Below the pieces are notes generated by a model. The model saw nothing but the letters and a program-made list of their open reading frames with translations. It made no database searches and had not been told where the DNA came from. Below are positions 33,211-40,594 of a stretch of 60,371 nucleotides of DNA, one piece after another. This DNA comes from Novosphingobium album (ex Hu et al. 2023) (GTDB lineage Bacteria; Pseudomonadota; Alphaproteobacteria; Sphingomonadales; Sphingomonadaceae): assembly GCF_022832385.1 (NCBI RefSeq), contig NZ_JALHLE010000043.1, positions 1 through 60,371 of the forward strand, given 5' to 3'. Position 1 is the stretch's first letter. Every line of letters begins with the position of its first letter. The position numbers were made by a program, and so were the translations under genes.

Positions 33211-34562
33211 TCCACCTCGTCGCAATTCGTCATTCGATCTTCGCCCAGATCGTACTCTGGGCGATCTTCACCGCTGCGGAGATCACATTCGGCCTCTGGC
33301 TGCTCACTGACAGCACGATCCAGAGGACCAACCAGCAGGCTCTGGAACGGGCTATCGATCTTGATCTGGCGGGCATGGTGGACATCTTCGCCAGCGGCGG
33401 CGCGGAAGAGCTGACCAAGCGCATCAGCGACCGCCTGGCCGTGCAGCCGCGCAATGGCAACACGGCACACTATCTCCTTGTCGATGCGCACGACGAACGC
33501 ATCGCCGGCGACATCGAAGGCTGGCCGAAACAGCGGCCGGAAAACGGCAGTGTCAGGCAAATCCGGCTGGACAGCGGCAGCAACGCATACGCCCGCACGA
33601 CCGAGCTGAGCCCGGGGCTGCGGCTTATGGTTGCCCATGAGCATCACGATCTCGACGTGTTGCTGCGTCAGGTCGCGCTGGCTTTCCTCAGCGGCGGCAT
33701 TCTGGCCGTTCTGGCCGTGGCACTTGGCGGCTGGATGGCCGCCCGACGGCTCGCAGGCCGCATCGAAAGAATCAACGCAGCCTTTCGCCAGCCGGACAAT
33801 TCAGCTTTGGAGGACCTTTTTCTCGACGCTGAAGGCCGCGACGAGATCGACGAATTGACGATTCACTCGGGCAATGCGCTCGTACGGCTCAAACGGCTGG
33901 CCGGTGCCCATCGCGAGACGACCGACCATGTGGCACACGAAATGCGCACCCCGCTGATGCATCTCGACAACCGGCTGGTCAAAGCGCTGGCCGCAACCCC
34001 CGATCCCGAAACGGCCGCGCGCATTGCCGATGCCCGCACCGAGATCCGCGGGATCATCCGCATGCTCGAATCGCTGCTGGACATCGCCGCGAGCGAAGCC
34101 CGGCGTGGCGACCGCCACGGCCTTGCCCCTGTCGACCTGAGCCTCATCGCCGCCCGGCTGGGCGAACTTTATGCCGACAGCGCCGAAGAATCAGGACGCA
34201 TGCTCAAGCTCGACATCGAGCCGGGCGTCATCGTCGAGGGTGAGGAGATGGCGCTCACGCGGCTGATCACCAACCTGCTCGACAATGCCTTCAAGTTCGT
34301 ACCCGAAGGAGGCACCGTATGGCTCGTGCTGCGCAAGGGCCCGAAGCTGGTCGTCAGCGACGACGGCCCCGGCATTCCCGAAGAGCAGCGCGACACGATT
34401 TTTGAAAAGTTCAGCAAGGGCGAACGAGCCGCCGGTTCCGATGGGGCCGGACTCGGCCTCGCCCTGTGCCGGGCCATTGCCGAACGCCACCATCTGGAAA
34501 TCACCCTTGTGCCTACCGGCAAAGGCGCCTGCTTCAGCGTCGGCCCGGAAACCAAACGCTGA
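33207..34562 (+). CDS. Sensor histidine kinase
   Basis: 451 residues; the GTG start overlaps the regulator stop (GTGA at 33207-33210). There are two membrane segments (about 12-34 and 156-177) around a 120-residue periplasmic sensor, then a HAMP-like linker, the H-box DHVAHEMRTPLMHLD with His244, and the ATPase motifs NLLDNAFKFV (N), DDGPGIPEE (G1) and GAGLGLALCRAIAE (G2). It phosphorylates the adjacent regulator. The periplasmic domain is not recognisable. Confidence 0.94.
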   Translation: MIHLVAIRHSIFAQIVLWAIFTAAEITFGLWLLTDSTIQRTNQQALERAIDLDLAGMVDIFASGGAEELTKRISDRLAVQPRNGNTAHYLLVDAHDERIAGDIEGWPKQRPENGSVRQIRLDSGSNAYARTTELSPGLRLMVAHEHHDLDVLLRQVALAFLSGGILAVLAVALGGWMAARRLAGRIERINAAFRQPDNSALEDLFLDAEGRDEIDELTIHSGNALVRLKRLAGAHRETTDHVAHEMRTPLMHLDNRLVKALAATPDPETAARIADARTEIRGIIRMLESLLDIAASEARRGDRHGLAPVDLSLIAARLGELYADSAEESGRMLKLDIEPGVIVEGEEMALTRLITNLLDNAFKFVPEGGTVWLVLRKGPKLVVSDDGPGIPEEQRDTIFEKFSKGERAAGSDGAGLGLALCRAIAERHHLEITLVPTGKGACFSVGPETKR

Positions 34563-34708
34563 AACGTGCGCCTGTCAGGCCACATGTCATTTCTGCCGGT
34601 TGATTTTTGCCCGGCAACTGCGGATAGACTCCTGTTCCAGCGTCTTACGGGCGGTGCGCCCCGGTGCGCGCAGGAAACTTCCGCGATTGACCTGTCAGGG
34701 GACCGTTT

Positions 34709-35635
34709 TTGTCGTTAGCGTTATGTATTGCCCCCCTTATGGTCGCGGCGGCGCCTGCGGCCCTCGACGACTTGCCAGCGACCGCACCTGCGTCCGCCAC
34801 GGCCAACCCGGACAATGCGGCCGAGCCTGCCCCATCAGCTTCCGAGGCCGACTCCGCCTCTGCCGCCAATGAGTCTCAGGCCCCGGCAATCGTCGTCACC
34901 GGGCATCCGCCGTCACCTGCCGACCCGGTCGAACAGTTCAATGCGGTATCGTTCCAAGCCGTGCAGGCGGTCGATTCCGCCGTGGTCGGCCCGATCGCCC
35001 ATACCTACAAGGTCACCATCCCCGAGCCCGTTCGCGACGGGGTGCACAATGCCCTCAACAATCTCGACGAGCCGATCGTCTTTCTCAACTTCCTGCTCCA
35101 GCTCAAGCCGGGCAAGGCCATCGAGACACTCGGCCGTTTCGCGATCAACACCACGCTTGGCGTGGGCGGACTGTTCGACGTCGCCAAGAAAAAGCCCTTC
35201 AACCTGCCGCGACGCTCGAACGGCCTAGCCGACACGCTCGGCTACTACGGCGTCGGACCGGGACCGTACCTGTTCCTGCCGGTGATCGGATCGACCACTG
35301 TGCGCGACCTCATTGCGCGGCCGTTCGACCTGCTGATCCTGCCGACGATCGCCCCCAAGCCGTTTTCCGACCCCAAAGTCGCACTGGGCAAGGGCATCCT
35401 GAGCGCGCTCGACGAACGCGAGCAGGACGACGAAAAACTCGCGCGAATTCACGGCGCCGCGGATCCCTATTACGTTCAGCGTGAGGAATACCTCGCCCGC
35501 CGCCGGGCCGAAATCGACGTGCTCAAGGGCAAGCGCAAGAGCATCTACGATCCGCCCTACTACGAACTTCCCCCGCTTCCTGCTAAGGACGGCTCAGCAA
35601 CAGACGCAAACGCCGCCGAGCCCACCCTACCATGA
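34709..35635 (+). CDS. mlaA: MlaA/VacJ outer-membrane lipid-asymmetry protein
   Basis: 308 residues with a TTG start at 34709 (AGGGGA 8 nt upstream). The short N-terminus LSLALCIAPLMVAAAPA is signal-like, with Cys6 as a possible lipidation site although the n-region is unusually short. An Ala/Pro-rich linker precedes the MlaA core: DPVEQFNAVSFQ, FLNFLLQLKPGKAIETLGRFAINTTLGVGGLFDVA and TLGYYGVGPGPYLFLPVIGSTTVRD. MlaA removes mislocalised phospholipids from the outer leaflet. A glycosyltransferase gene overlaps its end by 4 bp. Confidence 0.92.
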   Translation: MSLALCIAPLMVAAAPAALDDLPATAPASATANPDNAAEPAPSASEADSASAANESQAPAIVVTGHPPSPADPVEQFNAVSFQAVQAVDSAVVGPIAHTYKVTIPEPVRDGVHNALNNLDEPIVFLNFLLQLKPGKAIETLGRFAINTTLGVGGLFDVAKKKPFNLPRRSNGLADTLGYYGVGPGPYLFLPVIGSTTVRDLIARPFDLLILPTIAPKPFSDPKVALGKGILSALDEREQDDEKLARIHGAADPYYVQREEYLARRRAEIDVLKGKRKSIYDPPYYELPPLPAKDGSATDANAAEPTLP

Positions 35636-36864
35636 ACGCAGTGCCCGCAATTCCCAATTCCGTCGCGTTCACGGCCGAGTCCGGGCTGTCCGCGCTCCGG
35701 ATTGCCTTCATCAGCGGAAACTACAACTGTGTGCGGGACGGCGCCAACCGTGCCCAGAACATGCTCGTGCGCTTTCTGCTCGAGCACGGCGCGCAGGTGC
35801 GGGTCTATTCGCCCACCTGTGACACTCCCGCTTTTGAACCTGCCGGGGATCTGGTGAGCATTCCCTCCACCCCGCTCCCGTTCGGCCGCAAAGAATACCG
35901 GATGGCCTGGCGGCTGCCCCGGACGACCCGCGACGACATCGCCGCGTTCGCGCCCAACCTCTTCCATATTTCCCTGCCGCTGCTCCACGGCAAAAGCGCC
36001 CTGAAACTGGCCCGCCACATGGGCGTACCGGCAGTGGGCGCGATGCACACACGCTTTGAGACCTATCCGCGCTACTACAGGATGGGCCTCTTCGAGCGCC
36101 CGCTTCTGGCCGTGTTGCGCCAGTTCTATCAGGCCTGCGATCAGGTGGTGGCCCCTTGCGAATCCGCCGCCCGGACCATGGAAGCGCAAGGCATGCACAG
36201 CCAGGTCGGGATCTGGACGCGCGGCGTCGACCCGGAGGTTTTCCACCCCGACAGGCGGGACATGACCTGGCGGCGCCAACAGGGTTTTGCCGACGATCAG
36301 CCGGTCGTCGCCTTTCTCGGGCGGCTGGTGCTGGAAAAGGGCCTTGACGATTTCGCTGCGGCAATTGCCCGGCTGCGCCGCGAAAACGCGGAATTCGGTG
36401 TGCTCGTCATTGGGGACGGCCCGGCCCGCGCCCAATTCCGGCAGGCGCTGGGCGATGCCGTTTTCGCTGGCTACCAGCATGGCCCGGACCTGGCCCGTGC
36501 GATCGCAAGCGCAGACATCCTGCTCAATCCGTCCTCGACCGAGGCTTTCGGCAACGTCTCGCTCGAAGCCATGGCCTGCGGACTTCCCGTGATCGCCGCC
36601 GATGCAACCGGCAACAGCAACATCGTGATCGACGGACTGACCGGCGCCCTCGTCCCCCCCGGCGATATTGACGGCTACGCAGGGGCGCTGCTCCGCTATC
36701 TTGCGGATCCCCTGTTGCGGAAAGCCCACGCGTTCAATGCCACTGCCCGCAGCCAGTCCTTCTCCTGGGACCGGGCAAGCGAAGGGATCGCCAGAATCTA
36801 CCTCGCGGCGATTGCCGGCCATGATCCGGCAGCATGCGAAGTTAGGTTGACCGAAGCCCGATGA
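35632..36864 (+). CDS. Glycosyltransferase family 4 (GT-B) protein
   Basis: 410 residues, with ATG overlapping the mlaA stop (ATGA). The N-terminal GT-B half has RIAFISGNYNCVRDGANRAQNMLVRFL. The C-terminal donor-binding half has GRLVLEKGLDDFAAAI, VLVIGDGPAR and the retaining EX7E motif in STEAFGNVSLEAMACGLPVIA. It resembles alpha-mannosyltransferases that act on glycolipids (MgtA/PimB branch). Coupling to mlaA suggests an envelope-lipid role, but donor and acceptor are unknown. It is the last core gene before the integrated element. Confidence 0.9.
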   Translation: MNAVPAIPNSVAFTAESGLSALRIAFISGNYNCVRDGANRAQNMLVRFLLEHGAQVRVYSPTCDTPAFEPAGDLVSIPSTPLPFGRKEYRMAWRLPRTTRDDIAAFAPNLFHISLPLLHGKSALKLARHMGVPAVGAMHTRFETYPRYYRMGLFERPLLAVLRQFYQACDQVVAPCESAARTMEAQGMHSQVGIWTRGVDPEVFHPDRRDMTWRRQQGFADDQPVVAFLGRLVLEKGLDDFAAAIARLRRENAEFGVLVIGDGPARAQFRQALGDAVFAGYQHGPDLARAIASADILLNPSSTEAFGNVSLEAMACGLPVIAADATGNSNIVIDGLTGALVPPGDIDGYAGALLRYLADPLLRKAHAFNATARSQSFSWDRASEGIARIYLAAIAGHDPAACEVRLTEAR

Positions 36865-36948
36865 TTGTGGCAATCGCGCTGCGCTTGCGGAGCAGTCAGT
36901 AGTCCGCATGAGCAGCCAGCGAGCGAAACTTCGGTTTCCTGCCGGTTT

Positions 36949-36988
36949 GCGGGTGTAGCTCAATGGCAGAGCAGAAGCTTCCCAAGCT
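36949..36988 (+). repeat. Left attachment site: 5' half of tRNA-Gly(CCC)
   Basis: These 40 nt equal bases 1-40 of the intact tRNA-Gly at 55231-55304 (acceptor strand, D arm, 5' side and loop of the anticodon arm). After 36988 the sequence departs from the tRNA, so no tRNA can form here. This copy sits next to core genes and is the original position of the gene, split by integration. The native tRNA promoter should lie in 36865-36948, where a small GAAAC-TTCG-GTTTC hairpin is also visible. Confidence 0.9.
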
Positions 36989-37019
36989 CTACGCAATTCA
37001 GTTTTTCCGGGCGCTGTGA

Positions 37020-37029
37020 TGGAAAACGG
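37020..37029 (+). repeat. Candidate integrase arm site, left
   Basis: TGGAAAACGG lies 31 nt inside the left 40-bp repeat. The same 9-mer TGGAAAACG occurs twice next to the right repeat (55179-55187 and 55191-55199), the nearer copy also 31 nt from the core. Confidence 0.4.
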
Positions 37030-37274
37030 GCGATTTTCGACTCGTTTCTTTTCAATAGTTTATGACTGTCGCGGAAAATGAAGTTGTAGCTGCACGGATC
37101 GGACTGCAAATCCAGACCCGCGCCGCAGCAATCTGCGATCTTCCGCAAAATCAGCATGAAACTTGCCCACGGAAGTCCATGGACTCCAAACGGGTAGTGC
37201 GGAAGATCACGGTCAGGTCCCGAGCGCCATGGCGATGCCATGCTCACCATTGGAACTAATCCATTTACGAGTTG

Positions 37275-37309
37275 TTGACTTCTTGCATCTACCTATCATA
37301 TTGATAGGT
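37275..37309 (+). promoter_or_regulatory. Promoter and operator of the DUF4258/HTH pair
   Basis: TTGACT (37275-37280) and CATATT (37297-37302) are spaced by 16 bp. The -10 region lies within a perfect inverted repeat ACCTATCA-TAT-TGATAGGT (37291-37309), which ends 2 bp before the ATG at 37312. This layout suggests autorepression by the HTH protein and an almost leaderless transcript. Confidence 0.65.
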
Positions 37310-37311
37310 GC

Positions 37312-37647
37312 ATGACAGAGAAAGCCAAGCGGAAGGTTGTTTCCTTCCGTCCTAAGACCGCTGAACTCGAAGCTGAAATTCGCCTCTTGGCCGAGAACGA
37401 CGAACGCGTCTTCTTCGGCCCTCACGCGCGAGAGCGCATGGAGGAGAGGGGAATTTCTCGCCTCGAAGCTCTTCGGGTTCTTCGAAAGGGCCATGCTGAT
37501 GGACCGATCGAAGTTGGCAAGAAGCCGGGCGAATATAAGGTGAAAATGGTCGCAAGATTAAAGGGAAGTAGAGAGATAGGAGTTGTAACAATCTTGATTG
37601 AACGGCGCAGGCTGTTCGTCAAGACAGTTGAATGGGAAGATCTATGA
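37312..37647 (+). CDS. DUF4258 protein, probable toxin
   Basis: 111 residues. The core FFGPHARERMEERGISRLEALRVLRKGHADGPIEVG...YKVKMVARLKGSREIGVVTILIERRRLFVKTVEWEDL matches DUF4258, a small beta-rich fold related in shape to RelE-like and MqsR-like mRNA interferases. The ATG is placed directly after the operator with no Shine-Dalgarno sequence. The following HTH gene starts inside its stop codon (ATGA). Toxin activity is inferred from this pairing. Confidence 0.75.
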   Translation: MTEKAKRKVVSFRPKTAELEAEIRLLAENDERVFFGPHARERMEERGISRLEALRVLRKGHADGPIEVGKKPGEYKVKMVARLKGSREIGVVTILIERRRLFVKTVEWEDL

Positions 37648-38141
37648 TCGACGTGGCTGAGCATTTCGTGCGTGACGGTGAGGATTTATCCGCTGTCCCG
37701 TACGAATACAAAGAGTGCGGGCTGCCCGGCATCTTCCTTCATAACGGGTACCGTATTGAGGAATTTGAGGGTGAGCAGTACGTCGCAATTTGCGACACTC
37801 TTGCATTACATCAGGCGATTGGGACGCAATTGGTGTGCAAGAAGAAGGAGTTAGCGCCCGCAGAAATCCGATTTCTGCGCAAAACGATGGAACTTACACA
37901 ATCAGACTTGGCCGGCCTAATGGGCCAAAGCAGCCAACAGGTAGCACGCTGGGAAAAGGGTGCCTCCGCAATACCCGGACCGGCCGACCGCCTGTTGCGA
38001 GTAATTTTCCTGGTTTCTACAATGGAAGACAATGAATTCCTCGATCTTCTCAAGGATCTTGAGGAAATGGATGAGACACCACTTGAAGGTCTGGATTTCT
38101 GGCACGAGGGCGACACATGGTCAGACCGTAAGGCAGCTTAA
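37644..38141 (+). CDS. HTH protein, probable antitoxin and autorepressor
   Basis: 165 residues from the ATG at 37644, which overlaps the upstream stop by 4 bp (an ATG at 37632 is the alternative). The N-terminal half (EYKECGLPGIFLHNGYRIEEFEGEQYVAICDTLALHQAIG) may be the toxin-binding part. The C-terminal half is a Cro/C1 helix-turn-helix: FLRKTMELTQSDLAGLMGQSSQQVARWEKGASAIPGPADRLLRVI. The arrangement resembles MqsA-type antitoxins that follow their toxin gene. The hairpin at 38131-38150 overlaps its stop. Confidence 0.78.
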   Translation: MIDVAEHFVRDGEDLSAVPYEYKECGLPGIFLHNGYRIEEFEGEQYVAICDTLALHQAIGTQLVCKKKELAPAEIRFLRKTMELTQSDLAGLMGQSSQQVARWEKGASAIPGPADRLLRVIFLVSTMEDNEFLDLLKDLEEMDETPLEGLDFWHEGDTWSDRKAA

Positions 38142-38179
38142 CAGCTGCCTCGAAGGCATCATGAAACGATAATGATGCC
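38131..38179 (+). repeat. Two consecutive inverted repeats after the antitoxin gene
   Basis: AGGCAGCT-TAAC-AGCTGCCT (38131-38150) is a perfect 8-bp hairpin over the stop codon. GGCATCAT (38155-38162) and ATGATGCC (38172-38179) form a second perfect 8-bp inverted repeat with a 9-nt spacer. There is no T-run. They could end transcription or serve as an operator for the small gene at 38198. Confidence 0.5.
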
Positions 38180-38197
38180 AACCATGGAGCATTTAAA

Positions 38198-38356
38198 ATG
38201 TCCAAGCCCAGTCGCGAAACCTCCTCACGGGTTTCATCCCTGGCTTCCAATGTTCTGGCAGGGCGCGTGAAGCCCACCAAGGCGCAAATCAATACGTTGG
38301 CAGCGTCTGCCTTGAGCCAGGACCAAACGCGCGGGAACAACCCGCGCAAGAAGTAA
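38198..38356 (+). CDS. Small basic Ser/Ala-rich protein of unknown function
   Basis: 52 residues, starting MSKPSRETSSRVSSLASNVL, then AGRVKPTKAQINTLAASALSQDQTRGNNPRKK. GGAG (38186-38189) lies 8 nt before the ATG. Helical with a lysine/arginine-rich tail; no membrane segment. Coding is supported by the good ribosome site and the regular residue pattern, which recalls short proteins annotated as hypothetical in other proteobacterial islands. Function unknown. Confidence 0.6.
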   Translation: MSKPSRETSSRVSSLASNVLAGRVKPTKAQINTLAASALSQDQTRGNNPRKK

Positions 38357-38517
38357 CTGGATGTTGGATTGGCTGATATCGCAATGCGTGCAGCCAATCC
38401 AACTCCAGCCGTCCAAGCTACCCACACATCCCGGAAATCAGCCATTCGCGCTGTAAAACCCGGCCATATTGCAGCATTTTCATTCAATTGCTTAGCCGCA
38501 GCGCGTAAAATGGCGCG

Positions 38518-38661
38518 ATGGATGCCCGCCCCATTCTCGGCTTGGTTCTGATCGGTCTGATGTATCTGGACCTGCAGGTCGGCCTGATCGACGCGATCGG
38601 CCGGGCACTGCTGGCGCCATTGGCGGTGAAGCCAGCGCAGCAGCACTCCGAATTGCGTTAG
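38518..38661 (+). CDS. Possible small membrane protein
   Basis: 47 residues: MDARPILGLVLIGLMYLDLQ, then VGLIDAIGRALLAPLAVKPAQQHSELR. One hydrophobic segment covers about residues 5-22. The ribosome site is weak and there is no homology argument, so this is a candidate only. It lies between the small basic protein and the thermonuclease gene. The rest of 38357-38794 shows nothing else convincing. Confidence 0.35.
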   Translation: MDARPILGLVLIGLMYLDLQVGLIDAIGRALLAPLAVKPAQQHSELR

Positions 38662-38794
38662 AGGCTCAATGACTGTCGGCATTGAGAGCACGTCCTGAAA
38701 CTGGTAAATCCCGTGCCGGTGGCAGGGAGAGGCCCGGCCCGCAAGTCTGGCGCCGCATGTGGTCTCGCCAGGGCCGCGCGTCTCATCATTGTCC

Positions 38795-39235
38795 ATGCTG
38801 GCAGCACTCAATGACCTCACGAAAGCCCTTCCGCCGACACTGGTCACGCCCGGCCAGCGATACGCGGCCAGTATCCGGCGGGCCCGCGCATGGCAGACCG
38901 TGCGCCTGGGCATGATGGTGTTCCTTGCGGTATTCGCCGGCGGCATGGTCGCCACGCACTGGGAGGCGCTCTCCGCGGCGTCCGGGCTGGACCGCATCGC
39001 CCAGTCCGACTGCCCGTTCATGCACGTCCACGATGGCGACACGATCCGCTGCGGCACGGAGAAGATCCGCATCGAGAACATCGATGCGCTCAATGCGTTT
39101 CTGCGGCGGGGCCCGGTTCGGGTATCCCGCAGCGGAACAGACCGCTATGGCCGCACGCTGGCAAGGCTCTCAGTCAATGGCCAGGATGCCGGCGCCTTTC
39201 TTATTTCCCGAGGACTGGCACACGAATGGCGCTGA
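38795..39235 (+). pseudogene. Membrane-anchored thermonuclease (SNase) with an internal in-frame deletion
   Basis: 146 residues from the ATG at 38795. It has a membrane anchor (VRLGMMVFLAVFAGGMVATHW) and SNase segments CPFMHVHDGDTIRCGTEKIRIENIDA and DRYGRTLARLSVNGQDAGAFLISRGLAHEWR. In intact homologues, the IDAPE motif with the catalytic Glu and about 25 residues follow NIDA; here NIDA joins directly to LNAFLRRGPVRV. The loss includes the Glu equivalent to SNase Glu43, so the enzyme is probably inactive although the frame is open. Confidence 0.65.
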
Positions 39236-39250
39236 GGCAGGCGGACCGAC

Positions 39251-39850
39251 CTAACGCCGCCACCCTTCGGCCGTCCGGTCGACAGCCAGAGGCCCGTTCC
39301 AGATCCGGCACAGCGCAAAGGCCTCTTCTGGCGCCCCCTCAGTCCAGCGAGCCCAGTCATCACGGCGCAGGATTGTCGGCATACGATCATGGACGTCGGA
39401 CATCTGCTCGCAGCCGTCGACCATGACCATGGAATAGGCGTCACCCCATTCGTCAGTCGGACGCCAAATGCCAGCGACGGCGAATAGATCCTCGCTAGGC
39501 AATGAGTACCAGGTGCGGGTCATTCTGCCCTTTGCACCTTCGGCCTCCGCCCATGCGGACACCGGGATCAGGCAACGCCTCTTCGCGAAGCTGTCACGCC
39601 AGAACGAGGTGTGCAGCTTGTCCTCGCGCGCATTGTTCACCGACTTGGGCCTGAGCGGCTGCCCGGTCTTCTTGCTCTTGGGGACCAGCGGAAAACCCCA
39701 TGACATGGTCCGGCAAGTGCCTTCTGCGATGACCATGCCAGGATATCCCGGGTACACTTCCTCACCAACGTTGGCCCGGTCGGCAGCCTCCACATCAAAC
39801 ATGCGCGCGATCGCCTGGGCCGGAGCGGTCAATTTGTAGAGATTGCACAT
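39251..39850 (-). CDS. SRAP-domain abasic-site DNA-protein crosslinking protein (HMCES/YedK type)
   Basis: 199 residues. Cys2, exposed after Met removal, is the residue that bonds to abasic sites in this family. Other conserved points are MSWGFPLVP, SVNNAREDKL (Asn/Arg), RCLIPVSAWAEAEG (catalytic-type Glu) and SDVHDRMPTIL (His). SRAP proteins shield abasic sites in single-stranded DNA. A LexA-type box (39923-39937) and a 36-bp palindrome (39877-39912) lie upstream, so SOS control is likely. The convergent thermonuclease remnant ends 15 bp away. Confidence 0.92.
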   Translation of the reverse strand: MCNLYKLTAPAQAIARMFDVEAADRANVGEEVYPGYPGMVIAEGTCRTMSWGFPLVPKSKKTGQPLRPKSVNNAREDKLHTSFWRDSFAKRRCLIPVSAWAEAEGAKGRMTRTWYSLPSEDLFAVAGIWRPTDEWGDAYSMVMVDGCEQMSDVHDRMPTILRRDDWARWTEGAPEEAFALCRIWNGPLAVDRTAEGWRR

Positions 39851-39876
39851 GTTGGCATCATTCGCGGCTCAGATAG

Positions 39877-39912
39877 GCCAGTCAACTGGCGGGCGCCCGC
39901 CAGTTGACTGGC
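39877..39912. repeat. 36-bp perfect palindrome upstream of the SRAP gene
   Basis: The left half GCCAGTCAACTGGCGGGC (39877-39894) is followed without spacer by its exact complement (39895-39912). It begins 27 bp before the SRAP ATG and lies between that and the LexA-type box. It may fold as an mRNA hairpin or a DNA cruciform, or bind a dimeric protein. There is no T-run, so it is not a simple terminator. Confidence 0.9.
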
Positions 39913-39922
39913 AACGCGATGA

Positions 39923-39937
39923 GAACGTAAAAAGAAC
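39923..39937 (-). promoter_or_regulatory. LexA-type SOS box upstream of the SRAP gene
   Basis: GAACGTAAAAAGAAC fits GAAC-N7-GAAC, the reverse complement of the alphaproteobacterial LexA site GTTC-N7-GTTC. It is 73 bp upstream of the SRAP ATG, in a position to control it. Confidence 0.7.
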
Positions 39938-40004
39938 AAATAGAGCGAGTCGCACAGCACTAGCTCGATGCACGCTGGTTTTCTTGGATCTGTGAGGTGT
40001 TGAA

Positions 40005-40328
40005 ATGCGCTGGTCAGCCGAAGGGCTGATAGAGCCAACGTGTATCCTTGAGGCAGCGACGTTTCACCGATCGGTTCGTGTCGTCTGCGGGTGTGGTCAC
40101 GCGAGCCGTTTCGAGGCCCATGGCCTGTGGTGGCATTTCGAGCGGAGGGGTTGGGATGACAGTCTGAACAAGGCTGCTCTCCGGTTCTGGTGCCGGAGAT
40201 GCGCCTCGCAGATGCTGCGCAAGGTTAGGCCAATGGCGGTCGAAGCGGTGCCATGGGCAAAGGGCGATTTCGAGCTCCCATGGCCGGACGAGAGGATTTG
40301 GAAACGGGCCACGAGCCGGTTGCGATGA
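40005..40328 (+). CDS. Protein of unknown function with cysteine pairs
   Basis: 107 residues. VVCGCGHASRFEAHGLWWHFERRGWDDSLNKAALRFWCRRCASQMLRKVRP contains CGC and CRRC, a plausible zinc ribbon, with Trp-rich flanks. It is divergent from the SRAP gene. Its stop overlaps the start of a 30-codon frame (ATGA). Function unknown. Confidence 0.6.
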   Translation: MRWSAEGLIEPTCILEAATFHRSVRVVCGCGHASRFEAHGLWWHFERRGWDDSLNKAALRFWCRRCASQMLRKVRPMAVEAVPWAKGDFELPWPDERIWKRATSRLR

Positions 40329-40417
40329 GGAAAGCTGGCAGCATGACCGGTAAAGCCGAAGTTATGGATGTTCTTTGCCGGGATATTCCCCTCATTGCCA
40401 AACTCTTGGTCGAATAG
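40325..40417 (+). CDS. Possible coupled mini-gene
   Basis: 30 residues (MRKAGSMTGKAEVMDVLCRD, then IPLIAKLLVE) starting in the stop codon of the preceding gene by an ATGA overlap. No ribosome site of its own. The overlap is the only support, so it is a candidate. Bases 40418-40594 show nothing else. Confidence 0.3.
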   Translation: MRKAGSMTGKAEVMDVLCRDIPLIAKLLVE

Positions 40418-40594
40418 GCCAACTTTGACCTTTTTCTGTGGCGAGGCACTCAGTCCACCCATCGGCACCTGAAAATACGCAGTACGGTTCGCGGAGCACC
40501 TTTGGTGCTTCAAAAGTCGCAAGTTCTGAGGTCGCCTTGATCGCCTCACCGCCAAATGCGATGGCCACGACCACCCTTATGACAGGCAAAAAAC

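Noticed and set aside
37085..37140. tRNA-Cys-like anticodon arm (GGACTGCAAATCC)
   Set aside because: No acceptor stem or T arm can be paired around it, and the anticodon stem has a mismatch; probably chance or a degenerate scrap.
38050..39093. Minus-strand frame of 347 codons
   Set aside because: It runs across the antitoxin, two inverted repeats and the membrane anchor of the thermonuclease on the other strand, has no recognisable domain and no ribosome site.
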